Positions 6,973 to 14,131 of a stretch of 37,212 bases of DNA are shown one piece after another. The position numbers were made by a program, and so were the translations under genes. This DNA comes from Parvicella sp041583015 (GTDB lineage Bacteria > Bacteroidota > Bacteroidia > Flavobacteriales_D > Parvicellaceae): NCBI GenBank assembly GCA_041583015.1, contig JBFHGR010000020.1, positions 1 through 37,212 on the forward strand. Reading direction: 5' to 3'. Under the pieces are notes generated by a model. The model was not told the origin of the DNA and made no database searches. It saw only the letters and a program-made list of their open reading frames with translations. Each line of letters opens with the position of its first letter. Position 1 is the first letter of the stretch.

Positions 6973-7949
6973 AATTGTTCGTTTAATTTTGATTGAGGAA
7001 TTTCAGAACCTCCCCACTCAATAATTGTCAACCCAGATCGGTCTATTTTTGACGGTGTTAATGTTTGTGTTTTGATATTGTATTGACTAGGGTAATCATC
7101 AAATGAGGTGAAAACCATATATACTCTTCTCATGGACTTTGGAGTAGGAGTTACTTCTATTTTTGCAATTTTATCATAATCTTCATCTAGCATAAATTGA
7201 ATTAACGAGTATTTATGCTGTATCATTCTTGGCGCCCAATAAGTTATGAAATCAGTCTTCTCTTTGTCATTCAAACCAAGAATTGAAAGATGTTCTTCTA
7301 GAAAAGAAACGACCAGTTCGTCTTTGATGATGTTGCCTGAAATAACTGCTTCATTTTTAGTGTAATTAATTTCTTCGGACTCAGATTCCCAAAATAAGTA
7401 TGGATATTCTTTCTTGTCTAGCAAGATATTACCAGTTGTTTGTGTTGTAAAATCCCAAGTTCCTACATTCGAAATTTGAGGATAAGTGAATGTAAAATCT
7501 TCTGATGTGATTATTTTTATGTTTACATCCATTTGCTCAGGAGCGTAAGCGTATATCACAGGTTTTTCCTTCATTATCATTACTTCTTTCTCAGGTATAA
7601 ATATTTTAAGGTGAATATGATGTTGGTTTTCAAATTTTAAGTATTCCACGTAAGCATCTCTATATGGAGTCTTATGAATAACCAAATATGTTTGAGAAGT
7701 ATCCACAAAGATTTTGAATTCACCTATTTTATTGGAGTTGACTTTTGTTCCATCTTCAGTGTAGATTAAGGCTTCGTTTATTACTTGACCATCTTTGGTG
7801 ATAATACCTGTGATCAAACATTTGCCTGAAGGGATTTCAGGGTCTATGCTGTCTGATATTACTTGATACATTGGGACAGTTTTTGATTTTAAACCAGCAA
7901 AAGATATGATGGAAGAGATTGTAAAAATAAGGGTTAAGATAGTTTTCAT
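6969..7949 (-). CDS. Exported KPVIYxY/WGG-domain protein, paralogue 2 of 3
   Basis: This 326-residue protein, counted from the ATG at 7949, begins with a clean signal peptide (MKTILTLIF to ISFAG). The frame extends upstream but would read through the 3' end of the preceding gene, so I reject the longer form. The N-terminal beta domain contains GKCLITGIITKDGQVINEAL and GEFKIFVDTS. The C-terminal domain has KPVIYAY, FTFTYP, YPYLFWE, VVSFLEEHL, EKTDFITYWAPRM, MRRVYMVF and IIEWGGSEIP. It starts 1 nt after the stop of paralogue 1 (TAA-A-ATG) and overlaps paralogue 3 by ATGA, so the three must be co-transcribed. It is closest in sequence to paralogue 1: both share SGKCLI/NGKCLI, a QHH motif before the linker, and WAP. 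The function is unknown. Confidence 0.8.
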   Translation of the reverse strand: MKTILTLIFTISSIISFAGLKSKTVPMYQVISDSIDPEIPSGKCLITGIITKDGQVINEALIYTEDGTKVNSNKIGEFKIFVDTSQTYLVIHKTPYRDAYVEYLKFENQHHIHLKIFIPEKEVMIMKEKPVIYAYAPEQMDVNIKIITSEDFTFTYPQISNVGTWDFTTQTTGNILLDKKEYPYLFWESESEEINYTKNEAVISGNIIKDELVVSFLEEHLSILGLNDKEKTDFITYWAPRMIQHKYSLIQFMLDEDYDKIAKIEVTPTPKSMRRVYMVFTSFDDYPSQYNIKTQTLTPSKIDRSGLTIIEWGGSEIPQSKLNEQL

Positions 7950-7950
7950 T

Positions 7951-8925
7951 TTATAATGTTTTAAGTAATAATAATTTTTGACTTGGTAATTCACTTCCAC
8001 CCCATTCAATAACGGTGAAACCAGTTCTGTTTATAGGGGTGAATTTCTGTGGAGTTGTTTCCATTTCCATATCATTGTTCATTGGTGCGTAAACCATAAA
8101 AACTCTTTGTATTTGATCAGGAGTTGGTGTGATATTGATAGTTGCTATGGCATTGTAATCATTTGCTGTCCATAACTGTACAAAGACTTTGTCGTGCTGC
8201 ATCATTTTTGGCGCCCAGTAGGTTATGAAATCTGTTTGTTCTTTTCTGTTGAGATCCAGAGAGGTTAGACTTTGCTCTAAAAAAGTAACAACATCTTTAG
8301 CTGAAACGACACTGCCTTTTATTGTCTTGTCCATCATAATGAAGGATAAGTCTTTCATTTTTGTTTCATAGAAAATATATGGATAAACTTTTTTGTCTAT
8401 CATTATTCCATCTTTTGATAATGCGCCAGTCCAGTTGTTTTGATTGTCAATTAACGGGTATGTAAATGTAAAATCTCCTTTGGGGTTGATGTTCACGTTA
8501 AAATCAATGTTTGTATCGTTGTAAAGATAAATAACGGGTTTATCAACCATTATTGTAGTCTCTTCCAAGGGAATGTACACTTCTAAATTAATGTGATGTT
8601 GGTTGGAGAATTTATAAAATTCAACATATGATTCAGGAAGGTTTTCTTTCTGAATAACTAGGTATGTGTCTGAAGTATCGACTATTATTCTGAAATCTCC
8701 ATCTGTATTAGAACGAATATTTCCAACGCTTTCACTAAAAATTAAAGCCCCTTTTAGTGGAGAGCCATCCTTAATAACTGTACCTGTTATTAGACATTTT
8801 CCATTAGGGACATTAGAATTGACTGAGTCGGATAAAACACTGTAAAGTTTCGTGGGTTGTAGTCTATTATTGCCCCAAAGAGAATAACAAATTACAAAAG
8901 AGAAAAGGAATATTAGAAGTTTCAT
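7951..8925 (-). CDS. Exported KPVIYxY/WGG-domain protein, paralogue 1 of 3 (operon leader)
   Basis: This 324-residue protein has an N-terminal signal (about 1-18, MKLLIFLFSFVICYSLWG) and a carboxypeptidase-regulatory-like beta region (about 41-120; NGKCLITGTVIKDG, DGDFRIIVDTS). The C-terminal domain carries KPVIYLY (129-135), FTFTYP (152-157), YPYIFYE (181-187), TDFITYWAP (231-239), RVFMVYAP (274-281) and EWGGSE (307-312). It is the first gene of the operon and is divergent from queD across 85 nt. I see no clear -7 box of its own in that gap. The KPVIYLY-to-WGG domain occurs in uncharacterised proteins elsewhere; no enzyme motif is evident. It may bind a ligand or form part of a cell-surface complex, but that is inference. 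Confidence 0.8.
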   Translation of the reverse strand: MKLLIFLFSFVICYSLWGNNRLQPTKLYSVLSDSVNSNVPNGKCLITGTVIKDGSPLKGALIFSESVGNIRSNTDGDFRIIVDTSDTYLVIQKENLPESYVEFYKFSNQHHINLEVYIPLEETTIMVDKPVIYLYNDTNIDFNVNINPKGDFTFTYPLIDNQNNWTGALSKDGIMIDKKVYPYIFYETKMKDLSFIMMDKTIKGSVVSAKDVVTFLEQSLTSLDLNRKEQTDFITYWAPKMMQHDKVFVQLWTANDYNAIATINITPTPDQIQRVFMVYAPMNNDMEMETTPQKFTPINRTGFTVIEWGGSELPSQKLLLLKTL

Positions 8926-8963
8926 TTTGGTTTCTTTTATACTAATTACACTGCTAGTAAAAA

Positions 8964-8990
8964 TTGGTTCAATAAATATGATTAATTTTG
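8964..8990 (+). promoter_or_regulatory. Promoter of queD (TTG ... TAATTTTG)
   Basis: The TTG at 8964-8966 and the exact -7 match TAATTTTG at 8983-8990 are 16 nt apart, close to the Bacteroidota arrangement. The box ends 20 nt before the queD ATG at 9011. Confidence 0.55.
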
Positions 8991-9010
8991 CAGATTAAGT
9001 TAGAAAGATA

Positions 9011-9448
9011 ATGAAAATAAGACTAACCAAAGAGTTTGATTTTGAAACCGCACATGCACTAGATGGATATTCTGGTAAGTGCAAAGATATACATGGACAT
9101 TCATATCATTTGAGAGTGACTGTTATTGGAGAGCCTTCGCAAGAATTTCATTTAAGCGATTGCGGAATGGTGGTAGATTTTGGCGACATAAAGCAAATTG
9201 TTAGAGAGTTTGTTTATGAAGAATTTGATCATAGATTAATTTTAAGAAACGACAGTAGATTCAAAGGGATTGAAGCGCAAAACGAAAGAGTAAGATTTGT
9301 CCCGTATCAGCCCACGTGTGAAAATATGTTGATTGAAATCATTACAATTTTAAAAAGTAAATTGCCCGAAAATGTAGAACTACATTCTGCATTTTTGAGA
9401 GAAACAGGTAATAGTTATGCGGAATGGTTTGCGGAGGATAATTTGTAA
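9011..9448 (+). CDS. queD: 6-carboxytetrahydropterin synthase / PTPS family
   Basis: This 145-residue enzyme belongs to the 6-pyruvoyltetrahydropterin synthase fold. The zinc ligands are visible as His15 (ETAHAL) and His28/His30 (HGHSY). A Cys24 (GKCKDIHGH) sits where the QueD catalytic Cys lies, and Asp73-His74 (FDHRLIL) and the late Glu-rich ETGNSYAEW segment complete the active site. QueD converts dihydroneopterin triphosphate to 6-carboxytetrahydropterin on the way to queuosine. Some relatives make pyruvoyl-tetrahydropterin or act as folate-pathway substitutes, so the assignment to queuosine is likely, not certain. No other queuosine genes are in the window. It is expressed from the promoter at 8964-8990. 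The next gene begins 65 nt downstream and may be co-transcribed. Confidence 0.88.
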   Translation: MKIRLTKEFDFETAHALDGYSGKCKDIHGHSYHLRVTVIGEPSQEFHLSDCGMVVDFGDIKQIVREFVYEEFDHRLILRNDSRFKGIEAQNERVRFVPYQPTCENMLIEIITILKSKLPENVELHSAFLRETGNSYAEWFAEDNL

Positions 9449-9513
9449 TGACCTTTTACGTTAGTAAATAGAATAAAAAGATAATCTGTCACCATATTTA
9501 CACAAAAATTAAA

Positions 9514-10263
9514 ATGCATAACACTTTTCATAAAATATTACTGATAATTCTCTCAATTGGTGGAGTAAACACTGTCTTGGCACAAAATATAAAAGATGAT
9601 ACTATTCTTGCTCCAATTTTTAGTTTCAGTTTTGCAGGTCAAGCACCTTTGTTAGATATGGCAGAATCCTTCGGCTTGAATAGTAGCGTTGGGTTTAATG
9701 GTGGTGTAAAAACGGCAAAAAATTGGCAGTTTGAATTTGAAGGTACATTTATGTTTAGTAAAAATGTGAAAGTCACCACTATATTAGATCCATTACTAAC
9801 TTCAAGTAGGCAAATTGTTAACGCTGGAGGAGAACCCAATAATATAGAAGTATATGAAAGAGGATTTACTGGAGTTATTAATCTAGGGAAAGTTTTTCCT
9901 GTGATTGGGCCTAATCCAAACTCTGGATTAATTGGGAAATTAGGTCTTGGTTTTATTAGGCATAAAATAAGAATTGAGAACCAAGATAATTTAGTGCCTA
10001 TGCTCAATGCAGAAAATTTGGTCTATTTTGATCGAATGACCTGGGGATTCTTGGTGAAGGAGTATATTGGATATCAACATTTGGGAAATACCAATTTAGC
10101 CAATTATACTATTGGGATAGAGTTTTTGCAAGGTTTTACTCAAGGAGTAAGAGATTATCAATTGGACTTGGAAGGTCCATATAAAGACAAAAGGCTTGAT
10201 TTTTTAATAGGAATTAGAGTAGGGTGGGTTATTCCTGTATACAGAAAAGCCCCATCTGATTAA
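9514..10263 (+). CDS. Exported protein, probable outer-membrane beta-barrel
   Basis: This 249-residue protein has a signal peptide (about 1-23, ending TVLAQ). The rest alternates short hydrophobic-aromatic strands with Gly-rich turns (IFSFSFAGQAP, SVGFNGGVKTAKNWQFEFEG, GLIGKLGLGFI, FLIGIRVGWVIPVY), the pattern of an OmpW/outer-membrane-protein-type barrel. The final strand ends in VYRKAPSD instead of the aromatic residue usual for BAM substrates, so the barrel call is tentative. It ends 3 nt before waaA and is presumably co-transcribed with it, which fits an envelope role. No known family is recognised. Confidence 0.65.
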   Translation: MHNTFHKILLIILSIGGVNTVLAQNIKDDTILAPIFSFSFAGQAPLLDMAESFGLNSSVGFNGGVKTAKNWQFEFEGTFMFSKNVKVTTILDPLLTSSRQIVNAGGEPNNIEVYERGFTGVINLGKVFPVIGPNPNSGLIGKLGLGFIRHKIRIENQDNLVPMLNAENLVYFDRMTWGFLVKEYIGYQHLGNTNLANYTIGIEFLQGFTQGVRDYQLDLEGPYKDKRLDFLIGIRVGWVIPVYRKAPSD

Positions 10264-10266
10264 TCA

Positions 10267-11502
10267 ATGAAGTTTCTATACAATATAGGAGTACGTTCGT
10301 ATGGTTTGGGAGTTATTACTGCTGGGTTATTGGGCAATTCTAAAGCCGTGAAATGGGTAGAAGGAAGAAGGAAGTGGCAAGAACAGTTAAGTAGTAGAAC
10401 TTGGCATAATCCTATTTGGATTCATGCGTCATCGCTTGGAGAGTTTGAACAAGCAAAACCCTTGATTGAAAGATTGAAGTCCACTACAGAGTTGGAAATT
10501 ATAGTGACCTTTTTTAGTCCGTCAGGTTATGAGTATTGCAAAGATTATAAAGATGCCGATGGAGTTTTTTATTTGCCCTTGGATACAAAGAAAAACGCTA
10601 GAGAATTTTTAGATATAGTAAATCCAAGTGTGGCAGTTTTTGTCAAGTACGATTTTTGGTTTAATTTTTTAAGTGAATTACAAAGCAGAAGTGTCCCAAT
10701 TTTATTCTTTTCATGCAATTTTAGAGAGAATCAATTTTACTTTAAAAAGTCGGCTTCTTGGCAAAGAAGTGTAATGAAAAAGATAGACGCTATTTATTGT
10801 CTAAATAAAAAGAGTGAAAAAATATTAGAAAAATTTGGGTTTGATAATGCAGATGTCTGTGGGGATACACGATTTGATAGGGTGTCTCAAATAGCGGAGA
10901 GAAGTACTCCTATACCATTAATTAAAGTTTTCAAGGGAGATAGTAAATTGCTTATTTTAGGTAGTAGTTGGCCTAATGAAGAAGAAGTGTTAGAGGCATA
11001 TCTTAAAAATGATTTCCCAGAAGGTTTAAAAGTAATCATTGCTCCTCATGATATTTCTGAGGAACATCTTTTGGCAATTGAAAAGAGATTTGAAAGAGGT
11101 TTGGTACGTTATTCTAGGGCGGAATCTGTTCAGTTAGTTAATTACAAAGTTTTGTTGATAGATAATATTGGTATGTTGGCCAATTTATACCAATATGGAG
11201 ATATTGCATTCGTGGGTGGCGGTTTTACGAATGATTTACATAATATTTTGGAAGCCGCAAGCATGGGTAATGTGTTAATGTATGGTAATCAAGTGTCTAA
11301 ATATCCAGAAGGAGTGCAATTACAAGAATTTGGTGGTAGTTTTATGCTAGCGGATGAAAAATCATTTTCTGAAGCGATGAATAAGTTGTTGATCAATGAT
11401 GATTTGTTAAATCAAATGTCAGAAAGGTGTAAGTTGTTTGTGAATGAGCATAAAGGCGCTACTCAGAAAGTCTATGAGAAAGTAATTGCATTTGTGAGTT
11501 GA
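10267..11502 (+). CDS. waaA: 3-deoxy-D-manno-octulosonic acid (Kdo) transferase
   Basis: WaaA/KdtA transfers Kdo from CMP-Kdo to lipid A precursor at the cytoplasmic face of the inner membrane. The 411-residue protein has the N-terminal GT30 signature ASSLGEFEQAKPLI (54-67), with Glu59 as the expected catalytic base. It also has SPSGYEYCKDY, a VKYDFWFN motif, a second-domain SSWPNEEEVL, and the C-terminal nucleotide-binding FVGGGFTNDLHNILEAASMG. The N-terminus (MKFLYNIGVRSYGLGVITAG) is a membrane-anchoring segment. Length and motif order are normal. It follows the outer-membrane protein gene by 3 nt. Its TGA is immediately followed by the stop of convergent tsaB, leaving no room for a terminator between them. 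Confidence 0.93.
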   Translation: MKFLYNIGVRSYGLGVITAGLLGNSKAVKWVEGRRKWQEQLSSRTWHNPIWIHASSLGEFEQAKPLIERLKSTTELEIIVTFFSPSGYEYCKDYKDADGVFYLPLDTKKNAREFLDIVNPSVAVFVKYDFWFNFLSELQSRSVPILFFSCNFRENQFYFKKSASWQRSVMKKIDAIYCLNKKSEKILEKFGFDNADVCGDTRFDRVSQIAERSTPIPLIKVFKGDSKLLILGSSWPNEEEVLEAYLKNDFPEGLKVIIAPHDISEEHLLAIEKRFERGLVRYSRAESVQLVNYKVLLIDNIGMLANLYQYGDIAFVGGGFTNDLHNILEAASMGNVLMYGNQVSKYPEGVQLQEFGGSFMLADEKSFSEAMNKLLINDDLLNQMSERCKLFVNEHKGATQKVYEKVIAFVS

Positions 11503-12168
11503 TTAGCCCGCTTGAAATTCTTTTAAGTATATCGGATCAAAATACGCTAAGTCTTCAAATTGATTGGCTAGAAATTTTTGATATACTTTTTCACACATTC
11601 CCGAAGCAGATGTTTTGAAATCGAATTGAATGGTAACATCATTCACAAAATCTACTTCAGATAACTTGTCTGCACCTTCACCAAAAAGTAAGATTTTTCC
11701 ATCTAAATCTTGATAGGAAATCTCGTCAATGATTCGCGCTTTTGGTTTGCTTATCAAATTAAGATTTTTATCGAAAATGGCATCGTACACCTCCATTCTC
11801 CTTGCGTCAATCATTGGGATGTAAAAGTCAAATTCTCGTGAATTAATTTCTTTGGAAAATTTATCCATCATAACACTTAAGGAGTCCATGGCAATAAGAG
11901 GAATCTCAAGCGCGTAACAGAGTCCTTTTGCGGTGGCTGTACCTATTCTTAGTCCAGTGTATGAACCTGGTCCGGAGCCAACGGAAATTGCCGCTACATC
12001 TTGTAGGGTTATGTTGTTGTTGTTTAGAACATCTTCAATAAAAATGTTTAGATTTTCTGAATGTTCAAAACCTACAGGATGTGATTCTTTGGTGTCAATT
12101 AAATTGCCATTGAATGATAATGCAACAGAGCAAGTTTTTACAGATGTTTCAATATGTAGGATATACAT
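11503..12168 (-). CDS. tsaB: tRNA threonylcarbamoyladenosine biosynthesis protein TsaB
   Basis: This 221-residue ASKHA-fold protein has the N-terminal phosphate-binding strand ILHIETSVKTCSVAL, the family hallmark GSGPGSYTGLRIG (about 64-76), and the AKGLCYALEIPLIAMDSL and YIPMIDARRMEVYDAIF motifs. TsaB is the scaffold partner of TsaD (with TsaE) in making t6A37 on ANN-decoding tRNAs; it lacks the metal site of TsaD. The length is usual for Bacteroidota TsaB. Its ATG abuts the stop of the OmpA-like gene (0 nt), making it the last gene of the tatC operon. Its stop directly abuts that of waaA on the other strand. Confidence 0.93.
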   Translation of the reverse strand: MYILHIETSVKTCSVALSFNGNLIDTKESHPVGFEHSENLNIFIEDVLNNNNITLQDVAAISVGSGPGSYTGLRIGTATAKGLCYALEIPLIAMDSLSVMMDKFSKEINSREFDFYIPMIDARRMEVYDAIFDKNLNLISKPKARIIDEISYQDLDGKILLFGEGADKLSEVDFVNDVTIQFDFKTSASGMCEKVYQKFLANQFEDLAYFDPIYLKEFQAG

Positions 12169-13395
12169 TTATTTAACTTTTATAATTGTAAATTCAACTC
12201 TTCTGTTGGCTGATATTTGGGATTCATTCTCAGCAGGACGGTATATCATTTGTGAATTTCCATATCCTTTATAGGTCAACTTTTCAGCATTTATACCATT
12301 GGATATAGCATAAGTGTATATGGTTAAAGCTCTTTCTTCGCTTAGTTTTTTGTACTTTCTTTTGTTTCTTCTGCTAGTTGCATGAACGTGTCCGCCAATT
12401 TCAACTTCCATGGTGGGATTATTTTTTAGAAAGATTAATAAATCTTCTAATTCATCTTTGCTTTTAGCAGCTATTTGTGAAGAGTTTGATATAAATAATA
12501 TATTCTCTAATTGTAATTTAGTGCCAGCTTTTAAAGGAGTTAGCTGAAGGGTTATTGTGCTATCTGATTTCCCATCCCATTTGAAATTAAATTTCTGATA
12601 TAAATAGCCTTGTTGACTTGCAATAACAATTTGATCTACTCCCGGTTTAAAAAACTCTGAATAGACGTTTCCATCTTCATCAATTTGTTGATTTTCACGA
12701 TGAATTTTACCTAATGACTTTAAGAAAATACTTGGTTGTGGAATAGGAGAGCCTTCAGCATCTAAAACAATCATTGTAACTCTTTTTGTCTCTGGCTCAA
12801 TTATTTCAGGTGTTTCTTCAACAATGGCTTCAGGGAAATATTTAGTTTTATTTACTATTGAGAAGCCTCCTTTACTACCATAAGGACTGTCGAAGATAAT
12901 TAGAATACTATCACCTTTTTGGACATTTAGAGGTTTTGAGAAACTTGGATTAGGTCCTGCGGCTGAATAGTTGTTTTCAAACCCTTCTTTTAGTCCAGTT
13001 ATGCTGCCTTTGTCTGGCACTCTTTTAGATAAATTACTCCTTACTGGAGTGGCAGATTTTTGTTTTATTGAATCGCAAGTTGACTCACCATAATACTTTA
13101 GTATTGTGAAATCGAAATCATCATTAGGAAATTCTGGGTTAAGTTCAAATTGAAATGTTGCATCTTGCGTAAATGCAATAATGCACCAAGCTGTATTATG
13201 TTCTTTAGTGAAAAAATACTTGTTTTTTATGGAGTAGCCTTTTATTTCTTGTGTTTTTCCATACCCTTTGCTCAGTTCTACTTTGCCTATACTATCTGTA
13301 AAGTAATAGGCTGTATTACAATCATTATTTTGTGAATAATTGGTTGAAATTGATAGAATCAAGACTAATAAAACAATAAATAATTCTCTATACAT
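12169..13395 (-). CDS. OmpA-family peptidoglycan-binding envelope protein
   Basis: This 408-residue protein has a signal peptide (about 1-22, ending TNYSQ). The N-terminal half (about 25-190) is beta-rich with aromatic residues and resembles the adhesion/jelly-roll modules seen in Bacteroidota envelope proteins. A carboxypeptidase-regulatory-like module (about 205-280, VTMIVLDAEGSPIPQPSIFL) is followed by a C-terminal OmpA domain (about 295-406). There, FISNSSQIAAKSKDELEDL, IGGHVHATSRRNKRKYKKLS and LTYKGYGNSQ mark the peptidoglycan-binding fold, although the usual Asp of the GHTD motif is replaced (GGHVHAT). It probably tethers the outer membrane to the cell wall. The ATG lies 8 nt inside lptB. 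Confidence 0.85.
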   Translation of the reverse strand: MYRELFIVLLVLILSISTNYSQNNDCNTAYYFTDSIGKVELSKGYGKTQEIKGYSIKNKYFFTKEHNTAWCIIAFTQDATFQFELNPEFPNDDFDFTILKYYGESTCDSIKQKSATPVRSNLSKRVPDKGSITGLKEGFENNYSAAGPNPSFSKPLNVQKGDSILIIFDSPYGSKGGFSIVNKTKYFPEAIVEETPEIIEPETKRVTMIVLDAEGSPIPQPSIFLKSLGKIHRENQQIDEDGNVYSEFFKPGVDQIVIASQQGYLYQKFNFKWDGKSDSTITLQLTPLKAGTKLQLENILFISNSSQIAAKSKDELEDLLIFLKNNPTMEVEIGGHVHATSRRNKRKYKKLSEERALTIYTYAISNGINAEKLTYKGYGNSQMIYRPAENESQISANRRVEFTIIKVK

Positions 13396-14131
13396 TCGTA
13401 AATATCTTTTTCTTTAATTCAAAATGCTGGCCTAAATATACTTTTTTTACTTGTTCATCTGCTGCTAATTCTTCAGCAGTTCCAGATTTTAAAATCGCTC
13501 CTTCAAATAATAAATAAGCTCTGTCTACTATTGATAAGGTTTCTTGAACGTTGTGATCAGTAATTAATATGCCTATATTTTTTTTTCTAAGTTTCAATAC
13601 AATACTTTGAATATCCTCCACTGCAATGGGGTCTACTCCAGCAAACGGTTCATCGAGTAATACGAATTTGGGATTTATAGCAAGACCTCTTGCTATCTCT
13701 GTTCTTCTTTTTTCACCTCCAGACAGCTTGTTTCCTAGATTCTTTCTTACATGTCCCAACCCGAATTCTTCTATTAGTTCTTCTAACCTATCTTTTTGCT
13801 CTTTTTTTGAAAGTTTGGTCATTTGAAGAATGGACAAAATGTTATCTTCTACACTCAGTGATCTGAATACGGAAACTTCTTGTGGTAAGTATCCTATGCC
13901 TAATTTAGATCTTTTGTACATTGGCATTTTGGTGATGTCTTTTCCATCCAGAAACACTTTGCCGGAATCGGGTTTAATTAGCCCTACCATCATATAGAAT
14001 GAAGTGGTTTTTCCTGCTCCATTTGGACCAAGTAAACCTACTATTTCTCCTTGTTTTACGGAGACACTGACTCCTTTAACAACTTGCCTTCCACTGTAGG
14101 TCTTTTTTATTTCTGTAGTGCTTAATTCCAT
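13388..14131 (-). CDS. lptB: LPS export ABC transporter ATPase LptB
   Basis: LptB powers extraction of LPS from the inner membrane with LptFG. The 247-residue ATPase shows Walker A GPNGAGKT (35-42), Q-loop Gln84 (YLPQEVSVFR), signature LSGGE (136-140) followed by KRRTEIAR, Walker B FVLLDEP (156-162) with AGVDPIAV, and the H-loop TDHNV (His193). The YLPQE...VFRSLSVEDN and GGEKRRTEIAR words separate LptB from other branched-chain-type ATPases. The C-terminal tail beyond YLGQHF is normal. The ATG overlaps the stop of the DUF5686 gene by one base (TAATG), and the 3' end overlaps the OmpA-like gene by 8 nt. It is the third gene of the tatC operon. Confidence 0.95.
   Translation of the reverse strand: MELSTTEIKKTYSGRQVVKGVSVSVKQGEIVGLLGPNGAGKTTSFYMMVGLIKPDSGKVFLDGKDITKMPMYKRSKLGIGYLPQEVSVFRSLSVEDNILSILQMTKLSKKEQKDRLEELIEEFGLGHVRKNLGNKLSGGEKRRTEIARGLAINPKFVLLDEPFAGVDPIAVEDIQSIVLKLRKKNIGILITDHNVQETLSIVDRAYLLFEGAILKSGTAEELAADEQVKKVYLGQHFELKKKIFTNV

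Noticed and set aside
7950..8009. Longer start for paralogue 2 (20 extra codons)
   Set aside because: The extension reads through the end of the preceding gene and precedes an obvious signal peptide starting at 7949.
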